IMG/VR virus record: IMGVR_UViG_3300042563_000301
Location: 1-53,052 of that record
Direction: 5' to 3' (one strand)
DNA from: a virus
DNA: 53,052 nucleotides
The notes under the pieces were generated by a model. It saw only the letters and a program-made list of their open reading frames with translations, searched no databases and had not been told where the DNA came from. The position numbers and the translations under genes were made by a program. Numbering within the stretch: the first letter of the stretch is position 1; the number at the start of each line of letters is the position of its first letter. Of this stretch, positions 1 through 8,179 are shown piece by piece.

Positions 1-1024
1 CATAATCCATATGACGGACTCGGGTTTCTTCTGTTCCTTGGTTGTTCTTAAGTACAATAAGATCATCAAACTGATGATGCCAAATAGGATAAAATACAGT
101 AGCACTTGCATTACGAATACCTCCCTGTGAGCATGAGCGCAAATCACCGAACCATTTTTTCAGGAATGGTATCATACCTGTGTGCATAATCTCACCGCCT
201 CGGATGGGACTACCTAACGGACGTAGCCGCCCGATCTCCAAACCAATGCCGGCACGTTTGCTGGCATACTTGGCCATCATCTCGCCCGAAGCAAAGATAC
301 TGTCTAGATCATCATCCGAACGAATGAGTACGCAAGAGCTAAACTGTTTAGTAGGAGTACCAAGGCCAGCCAATACAGGAGTAGCAAGAGTAAAAAGTCC
401 ATCGCTTGCGGCGTTGTAATATTCTTTGATATAGCGCATACGAGCACTGTTAGGTTCTTCTGTATGGAACACAGTAGCGGCCGCCACCATATATCTAATT
501 TGTGGAGTTTCATATGTTTGTTTTGTACTGCGGTTCTTAACCAAGTACTTCTCTATTAATTGTTCAATTGCGGCGTACCCGTACTCTTCATCTTTGTCAT
601 GCTGAAGCATGTCATCCATTCGACTCCAATCTTCTTCAGTATACCATACAAGTAATTCTGGAGTATATAAACCAATCTCAACATTTTTCTTTACAACTTC
701 GTAAAGGTGTGGTACTTCGTAGCTGCCGTAAACATCTTTGCGAAGCATACTGAGTCGTTGCTTGCCTGCTACGTATTGATAGTTTGTATGTCCAACGTCA
801 GGATTATTTTCCACATCAATAAGATCCACTATGGCTCTTAGTGTGATTTCGTCAATTTCTTGTGTGGTGATACCATCATAAAAGTGCGGCTGACTTTTGA
901 TCTCAATCATGCTTTGACTAACATCTGCTATACCTTTACAAACTTTGGCAATCTGAGTTTGCCATTTTTCAATCATTAGGTATTCTTTTTTGCCGCTTCT
1001 TTTTATTACAGTTATGTTCGTCAT
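1..1024 (-). CDS. nrdA: Ribonucleoside-diphosphate reductase alpha subunit, class I (N-terminal part; runs off the left edge)
   Basis: The 341 visible codons have no stop and continue past base 1. Residues 1-75 look like an ATP-cone allosteric domain. The RNR N-terminal all-alpha domain follows (VGHTNYQYVAGKQRLSMLRK). The catalytic barrel then begins with FSSCVLI, whose Cys (about residue 221) matches the first redox-active Cys of E. coli NrdA. SQGGIRNASATVFYPIWH and VLKNNQGTEETRVRHMDY match the substrate-binding core of class Ia enzymes. The enzyme reduces ribonucleotides to deoxyribonucleotides for phage DNA synthesis, and T4-like phages usually carry nrdA with nrdB. The ATG at 1022-1024 is preceded by GAGGACA, a weak and rather distant ribosome site. 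A TAAATA late-type motif lies about 60 bases upstream. The identification is firm; the rest of the gene is outside the window. Confidence 0.96.
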   Translation of the reverse strand, partial: MTNITVIKRSGKKEYLMIEKWQTQIAKVCKGIADVSQSMIEIKSQPHFYDGITTQEIDEITLRAIVDLIDVENNPDVGHTNYQYVAGKQRLSMLRKDVYGSYEVPHLYEVVKKNVEIGLYTPELLVWYTEEDWSRMDDMLQHDKDEEYGYAAIEQLIEKYLVKNRSTKQTYETPQIRYMVAAATVFHTEEPNSARMRYIKEYYNAASDGLFTLATPVLAGLGTPTKQFSSCVLIRSDDDLDSIFASGEMMAKYASKRAGIGLEIGRLRPLGSPIRGGEIMHTGMIPFLKKWFGDLRSCSQGGIRNASATVFYPIWHHQFDDLIVLKNNQGTEETRVRHMDY

Positions 1025-1086
1025 TGTTATTCTCAGTGTCCTCTGTTGCTAGACAATTCCAGCCAAAATGCTTTTAATAGAAAACT

Positions 1087-1093
1087 TATTTAG
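1087..1093 (-). promoter_or_regulatory. T4-type late promoter motif (CTAAATA)
   Basis: CTAAATA on the minus strand, about 60 bases before the nrdA start and over the stop of the preceding gene. A late motif is unexpected for a nucleotide-metabolism gene, so this could be chance in AT-rich DNA. Confidence 0.35.
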
Positions 1094-1524
1094 TGAAGTG
1101 GCGGCATCACATAAATCTTTAAATCTGTTAGGGTTTCCGGTAGTGCGTGAGCCGATATCCAGCCCTCTGTGTCGTACCCATAGATCTTATCATCTAAGCA
1201 AAGTAAATAATACACTGTTTTAATGTTTTTGTCTAGTGATATTTTTATCAACGGAGTACTATTTTTAAAATGACTAGTTAATTGAAGTGTATAACATATT
1301 GCCAAAACTATATTGAATGGGCAATATTCATTTTCGTCTATTAATTCCCATGCGGTGGGCCAAGTTGATTGGTCGTATGGATCTGTGTATATTTTTACTT
1401 TTGGAACTTGTTGAAAGTAATTGTGTACATCTTCCATGGGCATAGAAGATGTTTCCAAACGTTGCCTAAAGTCGTACCAATCAGTTAATCTATGTTTAGA
1501 TTTTCTATCTACATCTTTGAACAT
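1090..1524 (-). CDS. Conserved phage protein of unknown function, after a tail-fibre gene
   Basis: A 144-residue soluble protein with no signal peptide or membrane segment. The centre carries a WPTAWELIDENEYCPFNI stretch followed by a hydrophobic helix (VLAICYTLQL). I associate this pattern with small proteins near structural genes of aquatic T4-like phages, but I know no function. Its ATG overlaps the stop of the upstream beta-helix fibre gene (TAATG), so the two are probably translationally coupled. A fibre-assembly or adaptor role is only a guess from position. Confidence 0.7.
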   Translation of the reverse strand: MFKDVDRKSKHRLTDWYDFRQRLETSSMPMEDVHNYFQQVPKVKIYTDPYDQSTWPTAWELIDENEYCPFNIVLAICYTLQLTSHFKNSTPLIKISLDKNIKTVYYLLCLDDKIYGYDTEGWISAHALPETLTDLKIYVMPPLH

Positions 1525-3440
1525 TAGCTAATAGCTGAGTATGAGTATGTGAATGTGTTAACATCACCAATATTGTCATTGGTGTAATATACTACTACAG
1601 TTTTCACACTGCTGGTAGTAACAACTTGAGCACTTAATGTGATGCGACTATCTTCTGAAGGTGTTCCTACATATTCGTATTCGTCAACTAACTGTACAGT
1701 GCTGTTATTTTTATCAACTGCAATGTGTAGTTTTCCCTTGCGCATCTGTGTAAAGTTTGTGCTTTGAAATACATAATCAACTTCAAATCCACTACTGGTG
1801 TTAAGTGGCAATCTAAAGGCTTGTGCGTTAGTGGTTGCGTATAGCAAGCTAATGGTTGTTGGCATATTTTGTTGTAGTTGAGCATGACCTTCTATTTCAG
1901 GAATATATGCTTCAGCCCAATTGCCTGTGGCTAACTCGATTGCTCTATCAAAGCTGTCTTGTAAACTGCTGTTGCCTGCTGTGGTAAATTTGATTTGTCC
2001 GTATAGATTATTTGCGTTGCCGCCGCCGTTGTTACCCACATCAATATAGGTATTTGCCTGTGAACGATTGCCGTACCCCTTGTCAACTAACAATCCATAT
2101 TGACTGATTGTGTCAAACAAACTGTTACTCACAGTGTTCTTGCGTGGTCCAGGATCTCCGCTGCCAGTGCCTTCCCCAAAACTTACACCTTTCTGTAATG
2201 TTTTGAATACACAGTCATCGAAATGGTTGTGTATGATGTTGGTGTTAGAATAGGCACCATAGGTAAACCCGTCTGCTTCTATGCCTATAAACTTATTTCG
2301 TTGCGTTGTTACCACTGAACTAGTTGCTTGTAGTTCCATGGCAATACTGTTAGCGACTGCGCCGTCTGCGTGTACCCATGTGCCAGATGTTCGTAAGTTT
2401 ACGAATTCACTGTCTCTCACATTAACAATATAAAAAGATCTAATACCGTCCACATTGGTGGTCACGCTAAAGTCTTTTAAAAGAACATCTCTAACTTGAT
2501 TGTTGTAGGTAGTTGGGCTGGTATTTCTACTAAGCACAGTACTGGTGTTGTTTACAAACTCAAACACTGTAGTGGTATTAAACACTGGGTAATCATAAGC
2601 ACCTGCTTCGTTACTGCCTAAAGTGATTGTTAAATCGTTTGCCGGTGTTGCGCCGCCAAGTGCAGTGCCCAACACTTTGATGACATCGCCAATAGCGTAT
2701 CCACTACCGCTGTTTAGAACTGTTATCTGTGTATTCGAAGTTTGATATGTTGAACTACCCGCGCTAGTTCTAGTTATGGCAAGAATTGCTCCGCTGCCAC
2801 TGCCGGTTACTGCGGCAGTGGCCACTGTTGGGTAACTGGCAGTGGCTCCTGATGCCACGGCAATGGCCACTCCAGGTGTTAGTGCTAGACTGGTACCAGT
2901 GTTAATGCCACCTTTTACAAAGTTAAACACAGTGTGATTTTTGCCCGATCCGATAAGTCTCACATAGCTGGGAATATACAATGTTCCTGTAATTCTATAG
3001 GTACCTGGATCAAATTCAATTGCCACTCGATTTGAAGCAGTGACTGTGATGTATACACTGTTGATAGCATTTTGTATTAGTGCTGTTTGATCCACTGCGC
3101 TATTCAGCCCGCTGATGCCAAAACTGGCAGCATTAACTCTACCTTCGTCTAGTCGTTGTTGTACAGTGCGTTCAGTAACATTGCCATTGAGCCCTGTTAG
3201 TATTGATGTGTCGGCGGGCTTATATTTGTATTGATCTAACAGATCGAGAATGCTATCGTGTTCTGTAAGAATTTTAGTGTTTCCCACTAGAGGTGCGCCT
3301 TCGCTGACAGCGCCGTTACCCACGTACAATTCCTGTGTATCAATGGCCCAAGCCATTTCACCACTGGCCAACTGTGGAAGACCTGAATCTAATTTCTTCC
3401 CGCGTCTTAATTGAATTTTACTTATTTGGACAACAGCCAT
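1524..3440 (-). CDS. Tail fibre/spike protein with Mtd-like N-terminus and right-handed beta-helix
   Basis: This is a 638-residue virion protein. Residues 5-52 (IQLRRGKKLDSG, then GEMAWAIDTQELYVGNG) match the short N-terminal module seen in phage major-tropism-determinant and fibre proteins. From about residue 120 it resembles a pectate-lyase-3-type beta-helix: DQTALIQNAINS, FDPGTYRITGTLYIPSYVRLIGSG, then Asn-rich turns. Residues 190-270 are a Gly/Ala/Thr-rich insertion. The C-terminal 130 residues look like a separate beta domain. The start has a good ribosome site (AGAGGAT) and a late motif 21 bases upstream. It may bind or cleave a surface polysaccharide; no catalytic residues can be assigned. 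Confidence 0.82.
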   Translation of the reverse strand: MAVVQISKIQLRRGKKLDSGLPQLASGEMAWAIDTQELYVGNGAVSEGAPLVGNTKILTEHDSILDLLDQYKYKPADTSILTGLNGNVTERTVQQRLDEGRVNAASFGISGLNSAVDQTALIQNAINSVYITVTASNRVAIEFDPGTYRITGTLYIPSYVRLIGSGKNHTVFNFVKGGINTGTSLALTPGVAIAVASGATASYPTVATAAVTGSGSGAILAITRTSAGSSTYQTSNTQITVLNSGSGYAIGDVIKVLGTALGGATPANDLTITLGSNEAGAYDYPVFNTTTVFEFVNNTSTVLSRNTSPTTYNNQVRDVLLKDFSVTTNVDGIRSFYIVNVRDSEFVNLRTSGTWVHADGAVANSIAMELQATSSVVTTQRNKFIGIEADGFTYGAYSNTNIIHNHFDDCVFKTLQKGVSFGEGTGSGDPGPRKNTVSNSLFDTISQYGLLVDKGYGNRSQANTYIDVGNNGGGNANNLYGQIKFTTAGNSSLQDSFDRAIELATGNWAEAYIPEIEGHAQLQQNMPTTISLLYATTNAQAFRLPLNTSSGFEVDYVFQSTNFTQMRKGKLHIAVDKNNSTVQLVDEYEYVGTPSEDSRITLSAQVVTTSSVKTVVVYYTNDNIGDVNTFTYSYSAIS

Positions 3441-3460
3441 AATATATCCTCTTTATACGA

Positions 3461-3467
3461 TATTTAG
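3461..3467 (-). promoter_or_regulatory. T4-type late promoter motif (CTAAATA)
   Basis: CTAAATA 21 bases before the start of the beta-helix fibre gene. It predicts a leader of about 15 bases that still contains the AGAGGAT ribosome site. It overlaps the stop codon of the exonuclease gene. Confidence 0.55.
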
Positions 3468-4153
3468 CTGTTTTCCCTGTAGTATTGTTCCACACGCTTA
3501 CACCATTCTTCAGTCCAGTAGTCAAAGTCTTTGGGTTCTAGCGTAAACTCTTGATATTCAAAGTCCTTGCTACACATCAGGATAACACCTTTGCGTATGT
3601 TAGTGCCGTGTACTTCATTGTGTGCCAGCGCATAGGCTGTTAACTGTAGGAAGTAGTCGCTGATGTATTCTAGTTTCTTGGGCTTGTTGGTTTGTTTAAA
3701 GTCAAGAATACTTTGGTCACCGGCATGTACTCCCACACAGTCAGTAGTTCCCGCATATAGTTCAGGAAAGTACAAGGGCACTTCACTGCCCCATACTTCA
3801 GTAACATTCTTCATGCCTTCAGCAATAACAATACTTGCCATCTTGTGGCTTTGTTGACTAAAAGGATTTGTGCCTGGATCGTTGATATTACCCTGCTTGA
3901 CAAAGTCCTCTAGGAACTTGTGCATTCGTGTTCCACGATTGGCAGCTTCTGTGGTAATCTCTTGTGCCTTCTTTTCGCCCACTGCTTTCCTCCAGTTGGC
4001 TAACGCAATGCGTGATTCAGCAGGCTTGGTTTTGTCTAGGATGGTTGTAACACTGGGAACTTTTGAACCATCAGGTGTTGCGTACAATCGCTTGCCCTGG
4101 GATTCGTCTCTGGCTAATTTGGTATATTGGTATCGTTCAATTAATAATGTCAT
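3464..4153 (-). CDS. RecB-like PD-(D/E)xK exonuclease
   Basis: A 229-residue single-domain nuclease of the Cas4/RecB type. The visible catalytic pattern is GTRMH (His78), GSEVPLY (Glu124), GTTDCVG (Asp138), ILDFKQTNK (Asp151 and Lys153) and the downstream QLTAY motif (Gln170, Tyr174), which defines the RecB nuclease branch. Related exonucleases are widespread in T4-like cyanophages and pelagiphages, where roles in recombination or host DNA breakdown are proposed. It has its own sigma70-like promoter ending only 5 bases before the ATG, with no ribosome site, so the mRNA is predicted to be leaderless. This is unlike most neighbours and suggests early expression. Confidence 0.9.
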   Translation of the reverse strand: MTLLIERYQYTKLARDESQGKRLYATPDGSKVPSVTTILDKTKPAESRIALANWRKAVGEKKAQEITTEAANRGTRMHKFLEDFVKQGNINDPGTNPFSQQSHKMASIVIAEGMKNVTEVWGSEVPLYFPELYAGTTDCVGVHAGDQSILDFKQTNKPKKLEYISDYFLQLTAYALAHNEVHGTNIRKGVILMCSKDFEYQEFTLEPKDFDYWTEEWCKRVEQYYRENS

Positions 4154-4158
4154 AGTGT

Positions 4159-4187
4159 ATTATATAGCACTACGACATTAAAGTCAA
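4159..4187 (-). promoter_or_regulatory. sigma70-like promoter, leaderless type
   Basis: TTGACT (4182-4187), 17-base spacer, TATAAT (4159-4164) on the minus strand. The ATG begins 5 bases after the -10 box, so transcription should start at or next to the start codon of the exonuclease. Confidence 0.75.
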
Positions 4188-4495
4188 CCTACCATCTTGG
4201 CGGCGGCACGTTTGGCAGCGGCATTTACACCTGCCTTGGCCTTGTCCTTGTCACTGGGTGTGCCAGGTTCTTGTTTTTTAGCTTTGGTTTTGATAGTGAT
4301 GCCATTTTCGTCGAAGTTGTCAACTAGCTCTTTTAGAGCAGGGTTAGCATCAAATTGTGCTTTGAACGCATCATAGTCAACTTCTTGACCTGTTGTGTTC
4401 TGCATCATTTTGGAAACAGCGGGCCACGAGAATTGAGCTGTAACGCCCTTGCTGTCGGCACGGCTTTGAAGATTAGAAAGGATGCGGATAATCAT
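4184..4495 (-). CDS. Small conserved phage protein, unknown function
   Basis: A 103-residue protein. The N-terminal half is a helical domain containing FSWPAVSKMM and VDYDAFKAQFD. The C-terminus is a basic Lys/Ala-rich tail (KAKKQEPG, AAAKRAAAKMVG) that could bind nucleic acid. It lies 14 bases after the scaffold-like gene and its 3' end overlaps the -35 box of the exonuclease promoter. The ATG sits in the loop of a perfect 10-bp hairpin and overlaps the stop of a three-codon upstream ORF (4492-4503), suggesting translational control. No family function is recognised. Confidence 0.72.
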   Translation of the reverse strand: MIIRILSNLQSRADSKGVTAQFSWPAVSKMMQNTTGQEVDYDAFKAQFDANPALKELVDNFDENGITIKTKAKKQEPGTPSDKDKAKAGVNAAAKRAAAKMVG

Positions 4496-4504
4496 ATCCG
4501 CATC
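4481..4504 (-). promoter_or_regulatory. Perfect 10-bp hairpin around a start codon
   Basis: GATGCGGATA, 4-base loop, TATCCGCATC. On the minus-strand mRNA the start codon of the 103-residue protein occupies the end of the stem and the loop. A mini-ORF (Met-Arg-Ile-stop) begins inside the 5' arm and ends in an ATGA overlap with the real start. Confidence 0.6.
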
Positions 4505-4509
4505 TTCAT

Positions 4510-5424
4510 TTATTTTTTTTTTGAGCTTAAAATTGTGCCTAGCTTGCGGCTGTATTGAATGCTTTCTCTTTTCATTCTGCCTGCGATGTCGTCGCCACCA
4601 GTTGCTGGTTCGCTTGCGCCAAACTCGTCACCACCTTCTTCAGGTGCTGACATAGTGCTTGGCATTGATGCGCCCATATCAACGGCTGGTGCTGCGCCTG
4701 CCATGCCCATAGGAGCTTCTTCGCCTGTTAGGATACTGACTGCCTGTGCCAATGTTGTGCGATGGCCTTCTAGGTTTGTATATAAATCTTCAAGAGCAGG
4801 TTTTACTTTATCATTAAACTGTTGGCTAACATCACTGCCCATTTCGTCTCTTATAGAGTCGACTAACTCTAACATTGTTTCAGCTTTCATGCTGGATACA
4901 TCTTCTAACCAACCAGTGACACGATCAACCATATCACGAGCACTCATAATTAGAGCTGCCTTTTCTTCTTCGCCTTCTAGTAGTGTGCGCTCGCTGAGTA
5001 CAGCACGTAACACTTCCATGGCTTCGCCTACGCTTTCTTTCTTTGCCATCTTAGTGGCAGTGGCATTCATGACTTCATCGCCTTTTTCACCATAACGCTT
5101 TTTAAATTCGCCTTTGGTCTTCTTCATGCCTTTGACATACTTTTCTTTCTTGCCTTTCTCGTCGTCGCTTAGTGTACGCTCTTTGATTGCTTGACGAATA
5201 ACATCAAGCATGGCACGATTTTTTTGATAGTCGTTGTTTTCTAGTACGCTGTCAAAACTGTTTGTTTTTTCAAAGCTATTGATTCTTTCTGATAGTTGTA
5301 GTTGTACATTTTCTAATTGTACGTCACTGAATTTGTCAATGCTCAAGCGATAGCCAAATTTCTTTGCTAGGCTTTCATTTAGCGATTCGCTGGTTAATTT
5401 ATTCGATAATTCTCTGATTTGCAT
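4510..5424 (-). CDS. Putative structural or scaffold-like phage protein
   Basis: A 304-residue, highly charged, mostly helical protein. Residues 1-60 are coiled-coil-like. Residues 90-130 carry a Lys-rich segment (KYVKGMKKTKGEFKKRYG, then NATATKMAKKE), a motif I associate with T4-like aquatic phage proteins. The region about 215-270 is an Ala/Gly/Met/Pro-rich linker (EEAPMGMAGAAP), and the end is basic (SSKKK, from a run of nine A). The N-terminus MQIRELSNKL and LNE at residues 16-18 fit the capsid-targeting-like signature discussed in the findings. A late promoter and AGGAT ribosome site precede it. No enzymatic motif is seen; a prohead core or internal-protein role is inferred. Confidence 0.75.
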   Translation of the reverse strand: MQIRELSNKLTSESLNESLAKKFGYRLSIDKFSDVQLENVQLQLSERINSFEKTNSFDSVLENNDYQKNRAMLDVIRQAIKERTLSDDEKGKKEKYVKGMKKTKGEFKKRYGEKGDEVMNATATKMAKKESVGEAMEVLRAVLSERTLLEGEEEKAALIMSARDMVDRVTGWLEDVSSMKAETMLELVDSIRDEMGSDVSQQFNDKVKPALEDLYTNLEGHRTTLAQAVSILTGEEAPMGMAGAAPAVDMGASMPSTMSAPEEGGDEFGASEPATGGDDIAGRMKRESIQYSRKLGTILSSKKK

Positions 5425-5452
5425 GTTAGCATCCTAAAAGACTTGTTAATGT

Positions 5453-5460
5453 TATTTATC
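5453..5460 (-). promoter_or_regulatory. T4-type late promoter motif (GATAAATA)
   Basis: GATAAATA 28 bases before the scaffold-like gene, leaving a leader of about 22 bases that contains AGGAT. It is close to the T4 late consensus TATAAATA. Confidence 0.6.
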
Positions 5461-5890
5461 AAAACATGGCCTTAAACTTGGCCTCTATTTGAGATTTAGT
5501 TCGTTTAGCCCGTTCGCTAGTTAGTTCCCAGCGCCATAGAGCTAAGTCTCGTTTGTCTAAATCTTTGTATGTTTTATAGTTGTGTTTGAAAAGTTCAGCA
5601 TCTGTTGAATTTTGATGATAGTGATTGTCCAAATTCTTAACTTCGTTATAGGGTGTTAAACTATTAACGCTGTAGTACTTAGCCGCCATCAGAGCACAGG
5701 CCTTTAAATTAAATACATCTATTAAATTTCCGCCTATTCTATATAAACTATAGCCGCCTGTTTTGTTCTGTTTAATTTTGAAGTTCTTATAGACTATGCT
5801 GCCGTTAGGCATCACGGCTATGGGCAGTGTATTTTTAAATTCTGCTTCTAAATACTGCTCTAATTTTTCTGCTTGGCGTTTAAAATTCAT
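5459..5890 (-). CDS. Hypothetical phage protein
   Basis: A 143-residue basic protein. The N-terminal helix (NFKRQAEKLEQYLEAEF) is followed by a beta segment (VMPNGSIVYKNFKIKQN) and a helical C-terminus rich in Lys and Arg. Its start overlaps the 3' end of the next upstream gene by 11 bases. I know of no function, but its length and gene order look like those of small conserved proteins in T4-like aquatic phages. It probably shares the late transcript of the block up to 9201. Confidence 0.7.
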   Translation of the reverse strand: MNFKRQAEKLEQYLEAEFKNTLPIAVMPNGSIVYKNFKIKQNKTGGYSLYRIGGNLIDVFNLKACALMAAKYYSVNSLTPYNEVKNLDNHYHQNSTDAELFKHNYKTYKDLDKRDLALWRWELTSERAKRTKSQIEAKFKAMF

Positions 5891-6080
5891 TTGCTATTAC
5901 TCTAGGATTGTCTGTTCCTATCTTAATTACCAAACTTTTACGTATCATACCCTCAATCGTGAAACGATCGTGTTCGTTAAAACTATTGAGGTATACCATA
6001 CTGTTTAATCGTTCAAGCAAGGCTGCTTCTTCACGGCTAGTGAATATCTCGAAGTTGCTGATTAGCTCGTTAATTTTCAT
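5880..6080 (-). CDS. Small conserved phage protein, MKINEL N-terminus
   Basis: A 66-residue protein (MKINELISNFEIFTSREEAA). I recall small proteins starting this way in T4-like cyanophages, with no assigned function. Sequence pattern suggests two helices and a short basic strand (KSLVIKIG). It overlaps neighbours on both sides (4 bases upstream, 11 downstream), so it is translated as part of an operon. Confidence 0.75.
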   Translation of the reverse strand: MKINELISNFEIFTSREEAALLERLNSMVYLNSFNEHDRFTIEGMIRKSLVIKIGTDNPRVIANEF

Positions 6081-8179
6081 CTTAATTTTGCAATAGTTAG
6101 CATCTTGTCAAGTTCTTCGTAGTACTGCCTGTCTTCCGATTTTGTTCCGCCTGCGGGTATGCCTAATTTTGCTCTACCTTGATCAATTACAGAAGGCTGT
6201 GTTGCCATTCTTTGACTAACTGACAGTTTAGTTGGGTCTACTGGTGCTGCTGGGCTTGCAGCTTGTAGTGCTGGTTGATTTACTCCGGGTCTTGGAGCAG
6301 CTTTCATCTGAGCGGCAGTTGGGCCGCCTTGCCCTCCACGGCCGCCACCGGCATTACTATTCATGTTTACACCAGTTCTGATCTGTGTGTTAGCAGTTTG
6401 ATTTGGTTGATCTAATCTACGTGGATCAGGAGCAGTCCCGCGCCCTGCTCCTGCTGTACTGGGAGCAACGCCTTGAGGCAACGGAACATTGCCACTGACT
6501 GCTTTTGGAAATTGTTGCATTGCTGTTCGTGTAGCTGGTCCCATGACACCGTCTGCTTTAATTTTTGCGCCAGCAGCAATTAACTTATCTTGTAATGCTT
6601 TTATGTTAGGGTCGCTTTTAGCTAGTGTTTTAGCTGGTGCTGCAGGACTTGCGGCTTGGCCACCTGCTGGTGCTGCAGCGGTAGTTGTCTTCTCACCTGT
6701 TTCAGGATTTGTTCCATCTGGCATTGTAACATTCTGACCTGCTGCGTTCACACCATTGGCCGCTTGAGTAGCTGCTTGGGCATTGGCTGTCATTGCCGCT
6801 CCCATGTCAGCATCATCTTGATCAGCTGCTGTCATTGCTGGAACCGCTGGGCTTGCTGCTTGTTGTGGTTGGGCAGCGGCAGCATTAGCTGTCATAGCTG
6901 CACCTAGTTCAGCATCGTCTCTGTCTGCTTGATTAGGGTCAACTTTTTGTGCTGTTGGTGTACCAGCTAATTGTTTTATTCTAGCTAATTCTGCTGCTGC
7001 TTCTTCTCCGGGATTTCCTGCTCCTGTGGCTGCGCTGGTTGAGTTACCACCGGCTGCATTTGCTCGCATAGCTGCTCCCTGCTCAGCATCGTCTCTGTCT
7101 GCTTGATTAGGGTCAACTTTTTGTACTGCCGCTGGTGCTGGTGCTGGTGCTGCCGCTGGTGCTGGTGCTGCCGCTTGTGCAGCCTGTACCACAGCCTGGC
7201 CACCGCCGGAAACTAGATCTGAGCCATCTCCTGTTTTGATCGGTTTTCCGTCGCCACCAACTACTTTTCCAGCGTTTGGATTGGCTGTTTGGAATGCTGC
7301 AATATCTTGTTGTGTAGCAGGCTTGTATCCCATTCTTTGTCGAATAACTGGATCAATAGGAGTTCCCGGAGGAGCATCTTTTAGTTCAGTAGGTTTCATA
7401 CCAAACAATCCTTTGACTGAATTAAGGTTCTTTTGACCTTGAGCCATTTGCTTGGCATAGTCGGCGTCAGACATTGGCTCATCGCCAGCCCGCTCAACTA
7501 GTTGTTCCGTTAACCTGTCAGCGGCGTTGTGTAGGCCCGCAAGTCTTAACATTCTGATAGTTTCATTCATTTTTTCAATTCCTTCTGTAGTTGCTGGCTG
7601 AAACACAGTTTCGCCTGGTTTGGGTTCGTCTGGTTTTTCTCCGCCAGCCGCGGGAGTTTTGGACAGTACAAAACCTTTACCAGTTGGGTCGCGTGTCAAG
7701 CTGGCCTTGGGCGCAATGGTTTGTGTTCCGTCTTTGTTGTCAATAGTTACCTTATCACCGGTGGCTGCTAGTATTTGTCCAGGTGCTCCGTCCATCTCAG
7801 CAATACTGGATTCTGGTGTAGGATTGTCTTGTTTATCACTGGCAGTTGTTGTCAGTGTAAACTTTTTATCTCGGTTAAATGGTTTAGACATCATGGTAAC
7901 TGCCGCTTTGTTAGCCGCTTCTTTACCTCTAAACTGATAAGGCTGACCTTCTTTATTTTTTAAAAGTTTGCCGTTGATTCGAATGTAGTATGTGCTGGAC
8001 TGTTCTTTGCGTTGTTGTTCATCTTCATGCCCCAACTCATGTTCCATCTCACGACGTTTGAATTCTCGTTTGCCGTAATCCATTTGATCCTGTTGATATC
8101 TGTCATAGTTGCCAGGGCTCATGGTATCTGGATTGCTACTACCGTAGCGGCCGCCTTCATTTACTTGTCTAACTTTCAT
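6077..8179 (-). CDS. Ala/Pro-rich phage protein with peptidoglycan-binding domain
   Basis: A 700-residue protein. The first 60 residues are charged (GKREFKRREMEHELGHEDEQ). Residues 65-110 look like a small folded domain (STYYIRINGKLLKNKEG). A long low-complexity Ala/Pro/Gln region contains three related copies of a unit built on DPNQADRDDAE and GAAMTANAA. Near residue 530 a PG_binding_1-type domain follows (DPNIKALQDKLIAAGAKI, DGVMGPATRTAMQQF). A disordered tail and a short helical end (DRQYYEELDKMLTIAKLR) complete it. A peptidoglycan-binding virion protein would fit genome entry or tail attachment. The N-terminus MKVRQVNEGG resembles the capsid-targeting-like group. The ATG overlaps the previous stop (ATGA). 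Confidence 0.78.
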   Translation of the reverse strand: MKVRQVNEGGRYGSSNPDTMSPGNYDRYQQDQMDYGKREFKRREMEHELGHEDEQQRKEQSSTYYIRINGKLLKNKEGQPYQFRGKEAANKAAVTMMSKPFNRDKKFTLTTTASDKQDNPTPESSIAEMDGAPGQILAATGDKVTIDNKDGTQTIAPKASLTRDPTGKGFVLSKTPAAGGEKPDEPKPGETVFQPATTEGIEKMNETIRMLRLAGLHNAADRLTEQLVERAGDEPMSDADYAKQMAQGQKNLNSVKGLFGMKPTELKDAPPGTPIDPVIRQRMGYKPATQQDIAAFQTANPNAGKVVGGDGKPIKTGDGSDLVSGGGQAVVQAAQAAAPAPAAAPAPAPAAVQKVDPNQADRDDAEQGAAMRANAAGGNSTSAATGAGNPGEEAAAELARIKQLAGTPTAQKVDPNQADRDDAELGAAMTANAAAAQPQQAASPAVPAMTAADQDDADMGAAMTANAQAATQAANGVNAAGQNVTMPDGTNPETGEKTTTAAAPAGGQAASPAAPAKTLAKSDPNIKALQDKLIAAGAKIKADGVMGPATRTAMQQFPKAVSGNVPLPQGVAPSTAGAGRGTAPDPRRLDQPNQTANTQIRTGVNMNSNAGGGRGGQGGPTAAQMKAAPRPGVNQPALQAASPAAPVDPTKLSVSQRMATQPSVIDQGRAKLGIPAGGTKSEDRQYYEELDKMLTIAKLR

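Noticed and set aside
4510-4530. Run of nine A in the 3' end of the scaffold-like gene as a frameshift site or terminator
   Set aside because: It encodes the final lysines before the stop, has no upstream stem for termination, and no fused downstream frame is apparent.
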